A DNA stretch of 64,000 nt from Granulosicoccus sp045106475 (GTDB lineage: Bacteria > Pseudomonadota > Gammaproteobacteria > Granulosicoccales > Granulosicoccaceae), in the NCBI GenBank assembly GCA_045106475.1, contig JBGCEO010000023.1, forward strand, positions 1 to 64,000, in the 5' to 3' direction. The translations under genes were made by a program, and so were the position numbers. The stretch's first letter is position 1. Each line of letters starts with the position of its first letter. The notes under the pieces are model-generated. The model saw only the letters and a program-made list of their open reading frames with translations, was not told where the DNA came from and did not search any database. Below, one piece after another: positions 26,851-35,278 of this stretch.

Positions 26851-27639
26851 ATGGACAATAAAAGAGCCGGACTAGACCGGCATTCCTTACTGGGTTTTTT
26901 TGCACACCCAGGCTCGCTCGAAGATTATCTGAATTTGACGAGCGCCTGCGTAGAGAAGCAATCAAAATGCACGGTTTTTTACCACAACCTGCATTCGCTA
27001 TACAGTTATTTCACATCCACGCAATTGCGTAAGGCCTACCAGGGAACAACAGTGCTGGTTGATGGCATGCCTGTGATTTGGCTCATGCAATTGCTCAAAA
27101 TACCGGTTTCGCGCAAGCACCGACTCACATATGTGGATTTCATCATGCCTCTAATGCGTTTGGCAAGGGACAATGGTTGGAATGTATACCACGTGGGCCA
27201 ACATAGCTCTGTGCAGGAAAAGGCTTTGGATATTGTTAGAACAGCCTGCCCGGGAATTCACATAAGCGGCCACGATGGGTATTTCGATCAACAAGACCAC
27301 TGTCCGGAGAGTCTCGCGGTGATTGACAAAATAAATGCCGCCAATAGCGATATAGTACTTGTTGGTTTCGGTGCACCCAAGCAGGAAGCATGGATTCATG
27401 CCCATCGCGATCTAATCAATGCACCCATCGTGTTTACCTGCGGAGCCTGTATGGAGTACGTGGCTGGAGCTGTAAAAACCCCACCTCGATGGATGGGTAG
27501 AATGGGACTGGAATGGAGTTTTCGACTACTGGAAAATCCTAAGCGATTTGCGTTTCGCTATCTGGTTGAACCTATCCTGCTTGGCCTCATTCTGCTTCGC
27601 AATGGATTGGGCGATCTCATAAGCGGTAAACGGACCTGA
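26851..27639 (+). CDS. WecG/TagA/CpsF-family glycosyltransferase
   Basis: 262 residues. Family motifs are VLVDGMPVIWLMQLL, RLTYVDFIMPLMRLARDNGWNVYHVG, DIVLVGFGAPKQEAWIHAHRD and the conserved end GAVKTPPRWMGRMGLEWSFRLLENPKRFAFRYL. This GT26 family adds the second sugar to an undecaprenyl-linked sugar at the inner membrane, as WecG and TagA do. Its place right after the initiating transferase fits that role. The ATG at 26851 is the first in frame, and the ribosome site is poor. Confidence 0.87.
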   Translation: MDNKRAGLDRHSLLGFFAHPGSLEDYLNLTSACVEKQSKCTVFYHNLHSLYSYFTSTQLRKAYQGTTVLVDGMPVIWLMQLLKIPVSRKHRLTYVDFIMPLMRLARDNGWNVYHVGQHSSVQEKALDIVRTACPGIHISGHDGYFDQQDHCPESLAVIDKINAANSDIVLVGFGAPKQEAWIHAHRDLINAPIVFTCGACMEYVAGAVKTPPRWMGRMGLEWSFRLLENPKRFAFRYLVEPILLGLILLRNGLGDLISGKRT

Positions 27640-27644
27640 CGCAA

Positions 27645-28982
27645 ATGGCTGGTAGACCATTGGACGTGCTATCCAAATCCCCTGCTGATACCGGCAAGCC
27701 AGATAGTCATTCGCGTTTGGAAAGACTCTTCACAAAAGCACTGGAAATCGCAGGCTCTCGGCTGGCGTTATCAGTGGGTGCTCAGGCATTGGTAAGTGGT
27801 TTTCATTTTGCGTTGAATCTATTGCTGTTGCGTCTGGTCACGCCCTATGACTACGGCGTGTTTGCATTCGCTTTCGTGTTGGCCATGTTTGCCTCAGCCA
27901 TCAACAATGCACTCATTTCAACACCCCTAACGGTCTATACACCGGTTATTAAAGATCCCAAGGAGCGCGAGGAACAGGAGGCCATGTTCAGCACGTTGAA
28001 CCTACTGTTGTTTGCAGTGCTTGTGTTAACAGGCTTTGCCTATGCAAACTTCGCTGAACTGGACTCGACAATCATGGTTGGCGTGACAGCATTTGTTGCC
28101 ATTTACTCAGCCAGACATTTTAGTCGTAGCGCAGGGTATGCCCGGATGAAGCCGTTGGTGACTGCATCAGGAGATACTGCCTATGTGATCTCAGGAGTGA
28201 TGTTCGTGGCGCTGCTTGTCTTTACGTCAGACAAACTACCGATTGGTCATGTGCTATTGGCACTGGCAGCAGCCAATCTGGTTGCCATGCTAGTTGAACG
28301 TTTTCGACTCCATGGCGCTGGACGAAAATGGTTCGTGCTTTCTCAAATAAGCAGTTATAACAAAATCTGGGAACAGTCACGCTGGGCGTTGGTTGGCTCC
28401 CTTACCACTCTGTTTCTGGCGCAGGCACATAGTGTGATTATCACATCAACGAACGGACCCAATGCCTATGCACCACTGGCCGCTGGCTTTGTGCTGTTTG
28501 GTCCTGTGCGTGTAGCGCTACTCACATGGCAGAATATGGTAAAGCCAGAGCTCGCAGTTGCGCTTTCCGAATCCAGACAGGATGCTGTGCGCAAACAGAT
28601 TCGTATTACAACGGTTCTCATGGCTGCAGCTGTACTTGCGCTTGCGTTGGTTCTTTATCTCATGTGGCCATGGATTCATCAGTACTTATACGCTGAACAA
28701 TATGCCGATGAACCGATGGCGTTGATTGTTGGACTGTGGTCGATCATCACGCTATTTGCAGCAAGTTACAACGCTCCGGCTGCGGCCCTGCAAGCCATGA
28801 GAGATTTTCGAATTTTGGCAATGGCAAGTATCTACGGCGCCATCATAAGTGGTGTACTGGTCAGCGTTACCTTGTACTACTTCAATCCTGAGTCAACATT
28901 GCTCGGTATTCTTGCGGCAGAGTCGTTCATGGCTCTCTACCTGACGCGCATCCTCTATACGCGTCTTAAAGCCGCATCGTGA
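27645..28982 (+). CDS. Wzx-type polysaccharide flippase
   Basis: 445 residues with about twelve hydrophobic helices in the MATE/MOP flippase pattern. It starts 5 bases after the previous stop and overlaps the next gene by 4 bases. Similarity is at the level of the lipopolysaccharide-biosynthesis (polysaccharide_synt) family (for example VTPYDYGVFAFAFVLAMF near the N-terminus). It should turn the lipid-linked repeat unit over to the periplasmic face for polymerisation. The assignment rests on topology, length and operon context. Confidence 0.8.
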   Translation: MAGRPLDVLSKSPADTGKPDSHSRLERLFTKALEIAGSRLALSVGAQALVSGFHFALNLLLLRLVTPYDYGVFAFAFVLAMFASAINNALISTPLTVYTPVIKDPKEREEQEAMFSTLNLLLFAVLVLTGFAYANFAELDSTIMVGVTAFVAIYSARHFSRSAGYARMKPLVTASGDTAYVISGVMFVALLVFTSDKLPIGHVLLALAAANLVAMLVERFRLHGAGRKWFVLSQISSYNKIWEQSRWALVGSLTTLFLAQAHSVIITSTNGPNAYAPLAAGFVLFGPVRVALLTWQNMVKPELAVALSESRQDAVRKQIRITTVLMAAAVLALALVLYLMWPWIHQYLYAEQYADEPMALIVGLWSIITLFAASYNAPAAALQAMRDFRILAMASIYGAIISGVLVSVTLYYFNPESTLLGILAAESFMALYLTRILYTRLKAAS

Positions 28983-29890
28983 AAACCATTCTCTGCGTCT
29001 GTACATACAGACGTCCGGCCGGGCTGAAAACGTTACTGTTAGCCCTACCTTCGCTTAGAGAGACACAAGGTCTTGAAATTGTCGTTTGCGACAACGATAA
29101 AGCAAAAGAGGGCATTGCACTGTGTAACAACATGCAAGCTGACTATCCATTCAAGATTCATACAATCAGTGCAGTCGAACCCGGCATATCCGCGGCGCGC
29201 AACGCTGCAACCTCCTTGGCCCTGTCACTCGAACCTGATTTCATCGCGTTTCTGGATGATGATGAATGGCCTGAGGAACAATGGTTAGAAGAGCTGTTTC
29301 GAATCCAGCGTAAATCTGACGCTGATGCAGTAGGAGGCCCCACACGCCCGGTCTTTCCTGAAGGCACCAGCGCGAGTACACGTGAAAACGACTACTATGG
29401 CGCTGATTTAGCACTGGCCGACGCATCGCCCTGCCAGCTACAGGCAGGCGGGAATTTTCTAATCAAGGCTGCTGTTTTGCGTCCGTTTGCTCCCGATTTT
29501 TTTCATCCGTCGTTCGCGCATTCGGGTGGTGAAGATCTAGCCTTTTTTACGCAGCTTGCTCAGCAAGGTCACACCATGTTCTGGGCTGCAAACGCCATTG
29601 TGCACGAACCCGTCCCGGAATCTCGATTACTCGATGGCTGGTTGCGGCGCCGTATTATCAATATTCATAATTCGCGTGTTCGGGTTATGCAGTTGCTACA
29701 ACCCGGCTTCAAACATGGTTGCACTAGACTTCTAAAAACCTTTGCACTGGGTTTGCTTGCAGGATGCCTGACTGTTGTCGCACTGGTTTTACCCGCATTT
29801 AAACAGCAAGCGCAAATGCTACGCTGGAAGTTCCAGGGAAAACTCACAGCACACATAGGTAGAGTAACTGTGCGTGGAGAAACTTACTGA
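28979..29890 (+). CDS. GT2 glycosyltransferase with C-terminal hydrophobic segment
   Basis: 303 residues from a GTG overlapping the flippase stop. The GT-A fold is clear: VCTYRRPAGLKTLL, EIVVCDNDKAKEG, EPGISAARNAATSLA, and the metal-binding DDDE in FIAFLDDDEWPEEQW. The acceptor part follows (QAGGNFLIKAAVL, GGEDLAFF). A hydrophobic stretch near 250-270 (LLKTFALGLLAGCLTVVALVLPAF) would hold it at the membrane. It should add a sugar to the exopolysaccharide repeat unit; donor and linkage are unknown. Confidence 0.85.
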   Translation: MKTILCVCTYRRPAGLKTLLLALPSLRETQGLEIVVCDNDKAKEGIALCNNMQADYPFKIHTISAVEPGISAARNAATSLALSLEPDFIAFLDDDEWPEEQWLEELFRIQRKSDADAVGGPTRPVFPEGTSASTRENDYYGADLALADASPCQLQAGGNFLIKAAVLRPFAPDFFHPSFAHSGGEDLAFFTQLAQQGHTMFWAANAIVHEPVPESRLLDGWLRRRIINIHNSRVRVMQLLQPGFKHGCTRLLKTFALGLLAGCLTVVALVLPAFKQQAQMLRWKFQGKLTAHIGRVTVRGETY

Positions 29891-30831
29891 TGCAACCTCG
29901 CTTTTCTATCGTTATACCCACCTACAACCGGGCAGCGTCGGTGCTCGAGACGCTTCAATCCTGCTTTGGCCAAACCTACAGTGATTTCGAAGTCGTAATC
30001 GTTGACGATGGATCCAGCGATGACACGCAATCGGTGCTTGCTTCCATTGATGATGCTCGTCTGACCGTTGTGCACCAGGAAAACGCAGGGCCAGCGGCCG
30101 CACGCAATCACGGCATGCGTGTGGCGAAAGGTGACTATATTGCCTTTCTTGATTCTGATGACAGCTGGTATCCCGGTTTTCTCGAAGCTGCAAACACGAT
30201 GATAGAGGAACAAGGGGAGATCCTGATATATGGCCAGATCATTGTTGACAGAGGCGTCGGAAGATACTGGGTAAAACCGGATAGACCACTGGGTGCAGAA
30301 GAATCCATCTATGATTTTTTGTACATTCATGGAGGCTTCATTCAAACCAGCACAATGGTCATACCTCAACGACTCACTGAATCTGTTCAATGGGATGAAA
30401 CAGTCACGTTCGGGGACAACGATCAATTTGCCATAGATTGCTGGAAAACCGGCATCACGTTTTGCATGCTGCCAGAGCCATTTACTCACTATGCCGATAT
30501 CGTCAGTGACGATGCTCTATCTCAGCTACCGATCTACGCAGGTACTTCTAAAAAGTACACGAATTTTTTTCAATGGATGCGCACTCAAAAATCATCCATG
30601 TCACCTCAAGCCTGGGCAGGTTACCAGGCTCGATTTGAAAGTGTTGGCATTGCACGCTCTCATCCTGTCAAGAGTTTCGCCATGCTTTGGGCTGCCAATC
30701 GAGCCGGTGCAATGAGCTTTGGTGGTATAGCTAGACAAACTATTCAAAACCTTACACCACGCTTTTATAGACGCCTGATCGATCAATACGTACGATTAAG
30801 AGGTGCTCGACTGGAAAGCATCAAAGGCTAG
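29890..30831 (+). CDS. GT2 glycosyltransferase
   Basis: 313 residues; its ATG overlaps the stop of the previous transferase by one base. The N-terminal GT-A domain reads FSIVIPTYNRAASVLETLQSCFGQTYSDFEVVIVDDGSSDDT, then NAGPAAARNHGMRVAKGDYIAFLDSDD, with the DSD metal motif near residue 95. The C-terminal 200 residues are less conserved. It is part of the exopolysaccharide assembly line. The 201-codon frame on the opposite strand here is a shadow. Confidence 0.87.
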   Translation: MQPRFSIVIPTYNRAASVLETLQSCFGQTYSDFEVVIVDDGSSDDTQSVLASIDDARLTVVHQENAGPAAARNHGMRVAKGDYIAFLDSDDSWYPGFLEAANTMIEEQGEILIYGQIIVDRGVGRYWVKPDRPLGAEESIYDFLYIHGGFIQTSTMVIPQRLTESVQWDETVTFGDNDQFAIDCWKTGITFCMLPEPFTHYADIVSDDALSQLPIYAGTSKKYTNFFQWMRTQKSSMSPQAWAGYQARFESVGIARSHPVKSFAMLWAANRAGAMSFGGIARQTIQNLTPRFYRRLIDQYVRLRGARLESIKG

Positions 30832-32438
30832 TGTTCCAACAATTGGACAACGCATCGGTGGCCACTTATCAGGCACCGTACCAAGCTCCGCTTGTTGCAT
30901 CGCTGATGCTTGTCCTGACCCTGCTGCAGGGCAGCAGTTTTACACTGACGCTGGCAGTGCTCTCCCCCTTTGCCAGCAGTACCTTGTCATCATTTGTGAC
31001 CTTAACCTGGTTAGGCATGTATGTGATCGCAACCCTAGGGCTCATCACAGCCTTTGGTCTGAACTGGATGTCCTGGCTGGTACGATATCGACTGCCACTC
31101 ACCTGTCTAGTGGCGGGCACTCTGTTCTCTTCTGCATGGTCAGTAGATACCAATCTGACCATTGAGCGCTCTGTTCATCTTATCGGAACGACGCTTATAG
31201 CCTTGTATCTTGGCTTTAGTCTGCCTTTGATTCGCATCCTGCGAGTCAGTGCCGCTGTATTGAGTGGCTTAATGCTGGCAAGCGTTCTGGCGGCTCTATT
31301 TTATCCGGCGCTCGGTCTGGAGAGCTACGAAGGCCAGCAAGTCTGGCGCGGCGTTATGGTCTCAAAAAACACACTGGGTTTTTGGTCGGCTGTCAGTATT
31401 TTACTTCTGCTCAATTTATCCAGCGGCAATGAATCGGGTTATCGGCGTGCACTTTACATCTGCTTTGCCGTAGTCTCCGCCATTTGCCTTTTTAAAAGCG
31501 TATCTGCAACCTCCGCACTGGCGTTGTTGAGTGCCTCGCTGGTGATGATATATCTGCACATTGCATTCAGTCTCAGGCTCGGTTTAATTGCAATGATCGT
31601 ACTGGGGCTTCTCGTTACCGCAATGATGGGGATGGCGTTCTATTACATTGACACAGCGGAATTAATTGGTCGGTCGGGCGATCTAACCGGACGTGGAGCG
31701 GTGTGGCAACAAACGTGGGCATTAATACTCGATAGACCTTTAACAGGGTTCGGTTACGGCACCATCTGGTACCCCACTGAGCAGAGCGTTTGGATACAGC
31801 AGTCACTAACCGATTTTTCATGGATCGTCTATCACGCTCACAACGGGCTTTTACAGATAGCATCCGAACTTGGCCTGCCGCTAACACTCCTAGCCTTAAT
31901 CATGATTGTGCAGCAACTGATAGAAATCGTTTACTGCCAATACCAGAGACAGCAACCAGGCGTGCTCTTTGTTCTAGGATTTACGGTTGCCCTGCTGGTC
32001 AGCAATTACTCAGAGGCAAGGCTCCTGATCCATAGAGAACTGTATTGGGTGTTCTTCATAGCTCTACCTATAAGCATGCTACAACAAGTAAACGTTTTCG
32101 CCAGCCATACCGGCTTCAACCCGATACCCGGCAAGCTTGCGGCACACTACAGCGAAAAACTGCGTCTGTCCCGGGTAAAACAAACTGAACGACGCAAGCT
32201 TAAGAAACGATTTCGTACACATAGAAAGATAGCAATCGTCAATGCAAAAACTGCCGATCAGCCTAGCGGCAGCGCTACCTCGGCGAGTCAAGAAGCTACC
32301 TCAACAAAACCCTTTGTGATCGACAATGCTCCAGCTAACAACAGCTCGGCTACCCGGCAGATTGACTCTGGCGCAAGTACTGCTCGTGAGCTACCTCTAA
32401 AACGAAAAATGACTCGCCGAAAAAAGAAAGCGGGCTAA
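30831..32438 (+). CDS. O-antigen ligase/Wzy-type polymerase with basic tail
   Basis: 535 residues from a GTG overlapping the previous stop (TAGTG). About ten to twelve membrane helices make up residues 1-415. The Wzy_C/O-antigen ligase signature is visible: the large periplasmic loop with RSGDLTGRGAVWQQTWALILDRPLTGFGYGT and later YHAHNGLLQIASELGLPLTLLAL. This would polymerise repeat units in the periplasm. The last ~105 residues are unusual: a highly basic, disordered-looking tail (TERRKLKKRFRTHRKIA, then Ser/Ala/Thr-rich, ending KRKMTRRKKKAG), probably cytoplasmic. Confidence 0.83.
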   Translation: MFQQLDNASVATYQAPYQAPLVASLMLVLTLLQGSSFTLTLAVLSPFASSTLSSFVTLTWLGMYVIATLGLITAFGLNWMSWLVRYRLPLTCLVAGTLFSSAWSVDTNLTIERSVHLIGTTLIALYLGFSLPLIRILRVSAAVLSGLMLASVLAALFYPALGLESYEGQQVWRGVMVSKNTLGFWSAVSILLLLNLSSGNESGYRRALYICFAVVSAICLFKSVSATSALALLSASLVMIYLHIAFSLRLGLIAMIVLGLLVTAMMGMAFYYIDTAELIGRSGDLTGRGAVWQQTWALILDRPLTGFGYGTIWYPTEQSVWIQQSLTDFSWIVYHAHNGLLQIASELGLPLTLLALIMIVQQLIEIVYCQYQRQQPGVLFVLGFTVALLVSNYSEARLLIHRELYWVFFIALPISMLQQVNVFASHTGFNPIPGKLAAHYSEKLRLSRVKQTERRKLKKRFRTHRKIAIVNAKTADQPSGSATSASQEATSTKPFVIDNAPANNSSATRQIDSGASTARELPLKRKMTRRKKKAG

Positions 32439-32446
32439 GGTGAAAA

Positions 32447-33469
32447 ATGAGTAAAAAAATAATGGTGACTGGTGGTGCCGGATACATAGGCTCGCACATG
32501 GTCAGACTGCTAGACAAACGTGGATTCGATGTCGTCGTTTACGACAACCTTGAACGTGGCAACGCAGATGCAGTGCTTGCAGGAGAGCTCATTGTTGGAG
32601 ATCTGCACGATGATAAAAAACTGGCAGACGTTTTTGATAAGCATGACATTGCTGTGGTTATGCATTTTGCAGCACTGGCCTATGTTGGAGAGTCGGTTCA
32701 TGAACCAGCCAAGTACTACAAAAACAATGTAGCGGGCACTCAAAGCCTTCTTGACACAATGATCAGCAAAGACATCAGGAAGCTGGTTTTCTCATCCACT
32801 TGCGCAACCTATGGCGTGCCACAGGTATTACCTATAACCGAAGATACACCACAACAACCGATTAACCCGTATGGTTACTCGAAACTCATGGTCGAGCAGA
32901 TTCTCAAAGACTACAGCGTTGCCTATGGCTTACGCAGTATCGCATTGCGGTACTTCAATGCTGCGGGTTGCGCCGAGGATGGCAGTATTGGTGAGCGGCA
33001 TGACCCCGAAACCCATCTACTGCCTCTGATCCTGTTCGAAGCATTGCGTGTCCAGGCTGGTGGAGATCCATCAGAAACAAAACTCATGGTATTCGGTGAT
33101 GATTTCGATACGAGAGACGGTACCTGTGTTCGCGATTACATTCATGTAAACGACCTATGTAGCGCACACGTCGCAGCGTTTGAGCGAATGGAACTTACAC
33201 CTGAACTGGGTGCCGAACAGTTTAACCTTGGAGTGAACCAGGGCTATACCGTATTGGAGGTAATAGAAGCTTGTCGTGAGGTTACCGGGATCGACTTTCT
33301 TTACAACAAGGTTGCCAGACGCGCAGGCGATCCTCCTGAGCTTGTGGCAAACGCATCTAAAGCGATGGAGAGCCTCAATTGGTCACCCGTGCACGCTGAT
33401 ATCAAAGACAGCATTACCCATGCCTGGAACTGGTTTTCTGCTAACCCTCCTCAAACAACCACTTCGTAA
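32447..33469 (+). CDS. galE: UDP-glucose 4-epimerase
   Basis: 340 residues; an AAGGTGA site precedes the ATG. It is an extended SDR with NAD motif TGGAGYIGSHM, KYYKNNVAGTQSLLD, catalytic Ser in VFSSTCATYG and YxxxK in NPYGYSKLMVEQI, then LRYFNAAGC and RDYIHVNDL. It interconverts UDP-glucose and UDP-galactose and would supply UDP-Gal for the exopolysaccharide made by the upstream genes. It lies 8 bases after the polymerase gene. Confidence 0.92.
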   Translation: MSKKIMVTGGAGYIGSHMVRLLDKRGFDVVVYDNLERGNADAVLAGELIVGDLHDDKKLADVFDKHDIAVVMHFAALAYVGESVHEPAKYYKNNVAGTQSLLDTMISKDIRKLVFSSTCATYGVPQVLPITEDTPQQPINPYGYSKLMVEQILKDYSVAYGLRSIALRYFNAAGCAEDGSIGERHDPETHLLPLILFEALRVQAGGDPSETKLMVFGDDFDTRDGTCVRDYIHVNDLCSAHVAAFERMELTPELGAEQFNLGVNQGYTVLEVIEACREVTGIDFLYNKVARRAGDPPELVANASKAMESLNWSPVHADIKDSITHAWNWFSANPPQTTTS

Positions 33470-33514
33470 TAAATAACTCGCGCAACAAGGGTCCTTAACA
33501 GGGATACTGCACTC

Positions 33515-34387
33515 ATGAAACTTTATTTTAAAGCCGCTGTTATTTTAGGATTTACAAGCGCTGTCGCTGCTCAAGGAGTTTGGGCGCAGCAAAACAAATC
33601 TGCACTTGATGATCAGTGCTGGTCGCTGAGCTTTGAAGATACATTCGATACTCTTTCGTTATGGGATCCAGCCGAGGCTTCCCAGAACAGTGCAGGACTC
33701 TGGCGAACCCGTTATATCTGGGGACGCGAAACCATTATAAACAATGAACTGCAATTCTATATAGACCCTGCACAGAGTGCACATTCACCTTTTAAGATTA
33801 ACAATAGTATTCTATCCATCTCGGCAACACCGACACCTCCCGAACTAAAAGAAGTAGCGATAGGTCAACCCTATGTATCGGGTGTTCTAACCTCCGAGAA
33901 GTCTTTTGCACAACAGTACGGTCGGTTTGAAGTCATGGCCAAGGTACCTGAAGGCCAAGGCCTTTGGTCTGCGTTTTGGTTGCTACCCAGTTTTGATCAA
34001 TGGCCGGAGGGTGTTGCTGTACTACCCGAAATTGATGTGATGGAACATCTGGGTCATCAACGCAATACATATCATACAACGCTTCATACCAATCAAACCG
34101 GCCCATTGACATCGCACCCCTACGACCACACAGTCAAAAAGAAGTTAACCGATGATTTCCATCTATATAGTGCTGTCTGGACGCCCGAATCGGTTAGCTG
34201 GTACCTGGATGGACAATGGATGGTATCCCATCCGACACCTGACGATTTCACTCGCCCGGTGCACTTTTTGTTGAATCTTGCGGTGGGTGGCAACTGGCCT
34301 GGATCGCCGGACAACAGCACAAAATTCCCCGCCAGCTTCAATATTGACTACGTCAGAGCTTGGACAGACAACGGAAATTGTAGTTAA
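33515..34387 (+). CDS. secreted GH16-family glycoside hydrolase
   Basis: 290 residues with a Sec signal peptide (cleavage expected after AQGVWA, about residue 24). GH16 features are FEDTFDTLSLW, RYIWGRETIINNELQFYI, the catalytic ExDxxE in LPEIDVMEHLG, then YHTTLHTN, FHLYSAVWTPESVSWYLDGQ and FLLNLAVGGNWPG. GH16 enzymes cut beta-1,3/1,4 glucans or galactans. At the end of an exopolysaccharide operon it may trim the operon's own polymer, as ExoK does for succinoglycan; an algal-glucan role is the alternative. Convergent with ridA, 6 bases apart. Confidence 0.87.
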   Translation: MKLYFKAAVILGFTSAVAAQGVWAQQNKSALDDQCWSLSFEDTFDTLSLWDPAEASQNSAGLWRTRYIWGRETIINNELQFYIDPAQSAHSPFKINNSILSISATPTPPELKEVAIGQPYVSGVLTSEKSFAQQYGRFEVMAKVPEGQGLWSAFWLLPSFDQWPEGVAVLPEIDVMEHLGHQRNTYHTTLHTNQTGPLTSHPYDHTVKKKLTDDFHLYSAVWTPESVSWYLDGQWMVSHPTPDDFTRPVHFLLNLAVGGNWPGSPDNSTKFPASFNIDYVRAWTDNGNCS

Positions 34388-34393
34388 TATTCT

Positions 34394-34795
34394 CTAGTTT
34401 GACTGATCGATTACCGCTGTGGCTTCGATTTCTACCATTGCCTCATCTTCAACTAAAGCGCTAACCACAACCATTGTCATGGCAGGAAAATGATTTCCCA
34501 AGACTTCTCTGTAAGCTTTGCCAACAGCTTTCTGGTTGGCCAGATATTCCTTCTTGTCAGTCACATACCACGTTAGCCTTGTCAGATCGGCTGCAGTACC
34601 TCCCGCCTCGTCCACAACCGCTTTGATATTGTTTAGTGCTTGCTTCATCTGCCCGATAAAATCAGCAGACTTAAATTCCTGATTCTCGTCCCAACCTATT
34701 TGTCCGGCAATGTGCAGAACAGCGCCGGTGGAAAGCACCCCGTTTGCGTATCCCTTAGGGTCTTGCCACGTGGCAGGTTGGATGATCTGATGCAT
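34394..34795 (-). CDS. RidA-family enamine/imine deaminase
   Basis: 133 residues from the ATG at 34795, which overlaps the thioesterase stop as TAATG; the longer open frame lies in that gene. The RidA/YjgF pattern is present: GVLSTGAVLHIAGQIGWDENQ, MKQALNNIKAVVDEAGGTAADLTRLTWYV, HFPAMTMVVVSALVEDEAMVEIEATAV. The usual catalytic Arg (R105 in E. coli numbering, in the R/K-P-A region) is not seen: the stretch reads HFPAMTMV. RidA proteins hydrolyse reactive enamines/imines. In this operon the natural candidate is the enamine product of AbmA. This is inferred from context. Confidence 0.85.
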   Translation of the reverse strand: MHQIIQPATWQDPKGYANGVLSTGAVLHIAGQIGWDENQEFKSADFIGQMKQALNNIKAVVDEAGGTAADLTRLTWYVTDKKEYLANQKAVGKAYREVLGNHFPAMTMVVVSALVEDEAMVEIEATAVIDQSN

Positions 34796-35211
34796 TAAAC
34801 ATTCTCCGTCAGGTATATTTTTAGCGGTGTGATTAAACTTTCCGGCCATGCGCATGAACGACCCGATTCTGAATCTATAAACACAATACGCTGGTTAAAA
34901 TTAACACGTGCCTCAGACTCACAAGTGACTTCAACCTTGATATCCAGACTAGAGCGCCCCATAGCGGTAACGTTTAATTCGAACTCCAGTATATCGCCCA
35001 GATAGCTGGGAGAATGAAACTCAGCATTGATGGTTACCGTAGGAATTCCTCTATTGAGCACGCCATGCATGTCAGCAAAACTGCAGCCCAGTTTTTCTTC
35101 AAACCAATTTTCAATGCAGGCATTGAGCATTTCGAAATAACGGGGGTAAAAAACTATGCGTGCCGGGTCACAGTGCTGAAACAACACTTTCTGGCTATAG
35201 AGATAGTTCAT
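34795..35211 (-). CDS. hotdog-fold acyl-CoA thioesterase (4HBT family)
   Basis: 138 residues. The N-terminal motif FQHCDPARIVFYPRYFEMLN carries the Asp used by 4-hydroxybenzoyl-CoA thioesterases. The rest (TVTINAEFHSPSYLGDILEFELNVTAMGRSSLDIKVEV) is the hotdog sheet. It probably releases CoA from aromatic or alicyclic acyl-CoA intermediates when the pathway stalls, a common role in CoA-dependent aromatic operons. It lies 67 bases after the ligase gene and is coupled to ridA. Confidence 0.85.
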   Translation of the reverse strand: MNYLYSQKVLFQHCDPARIVFYPRYFEMLNACIENWFEEKLGCSFADMHGVLNRGIPTVTINAEFHSPSYLGDILEFELNVTAMGRSSLDIKVEVTCESEARVNFNQRIVFIDSESGRSCAWPESLITPLKIYLTENV

Positions 35212-35278
35212 TTTTTAAGTCAAGGATTCCTTTTTCGTCTGGAAATCAACTCGCATACAGCAAACGGATTTTTATCTG

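Noticed and set aside
29884..30489. 201-codon minus-strand frame
   Set aside because: It lies fully opposite a clear GT2 glycosyltransferase with DSD motif and shows no domain of its own.
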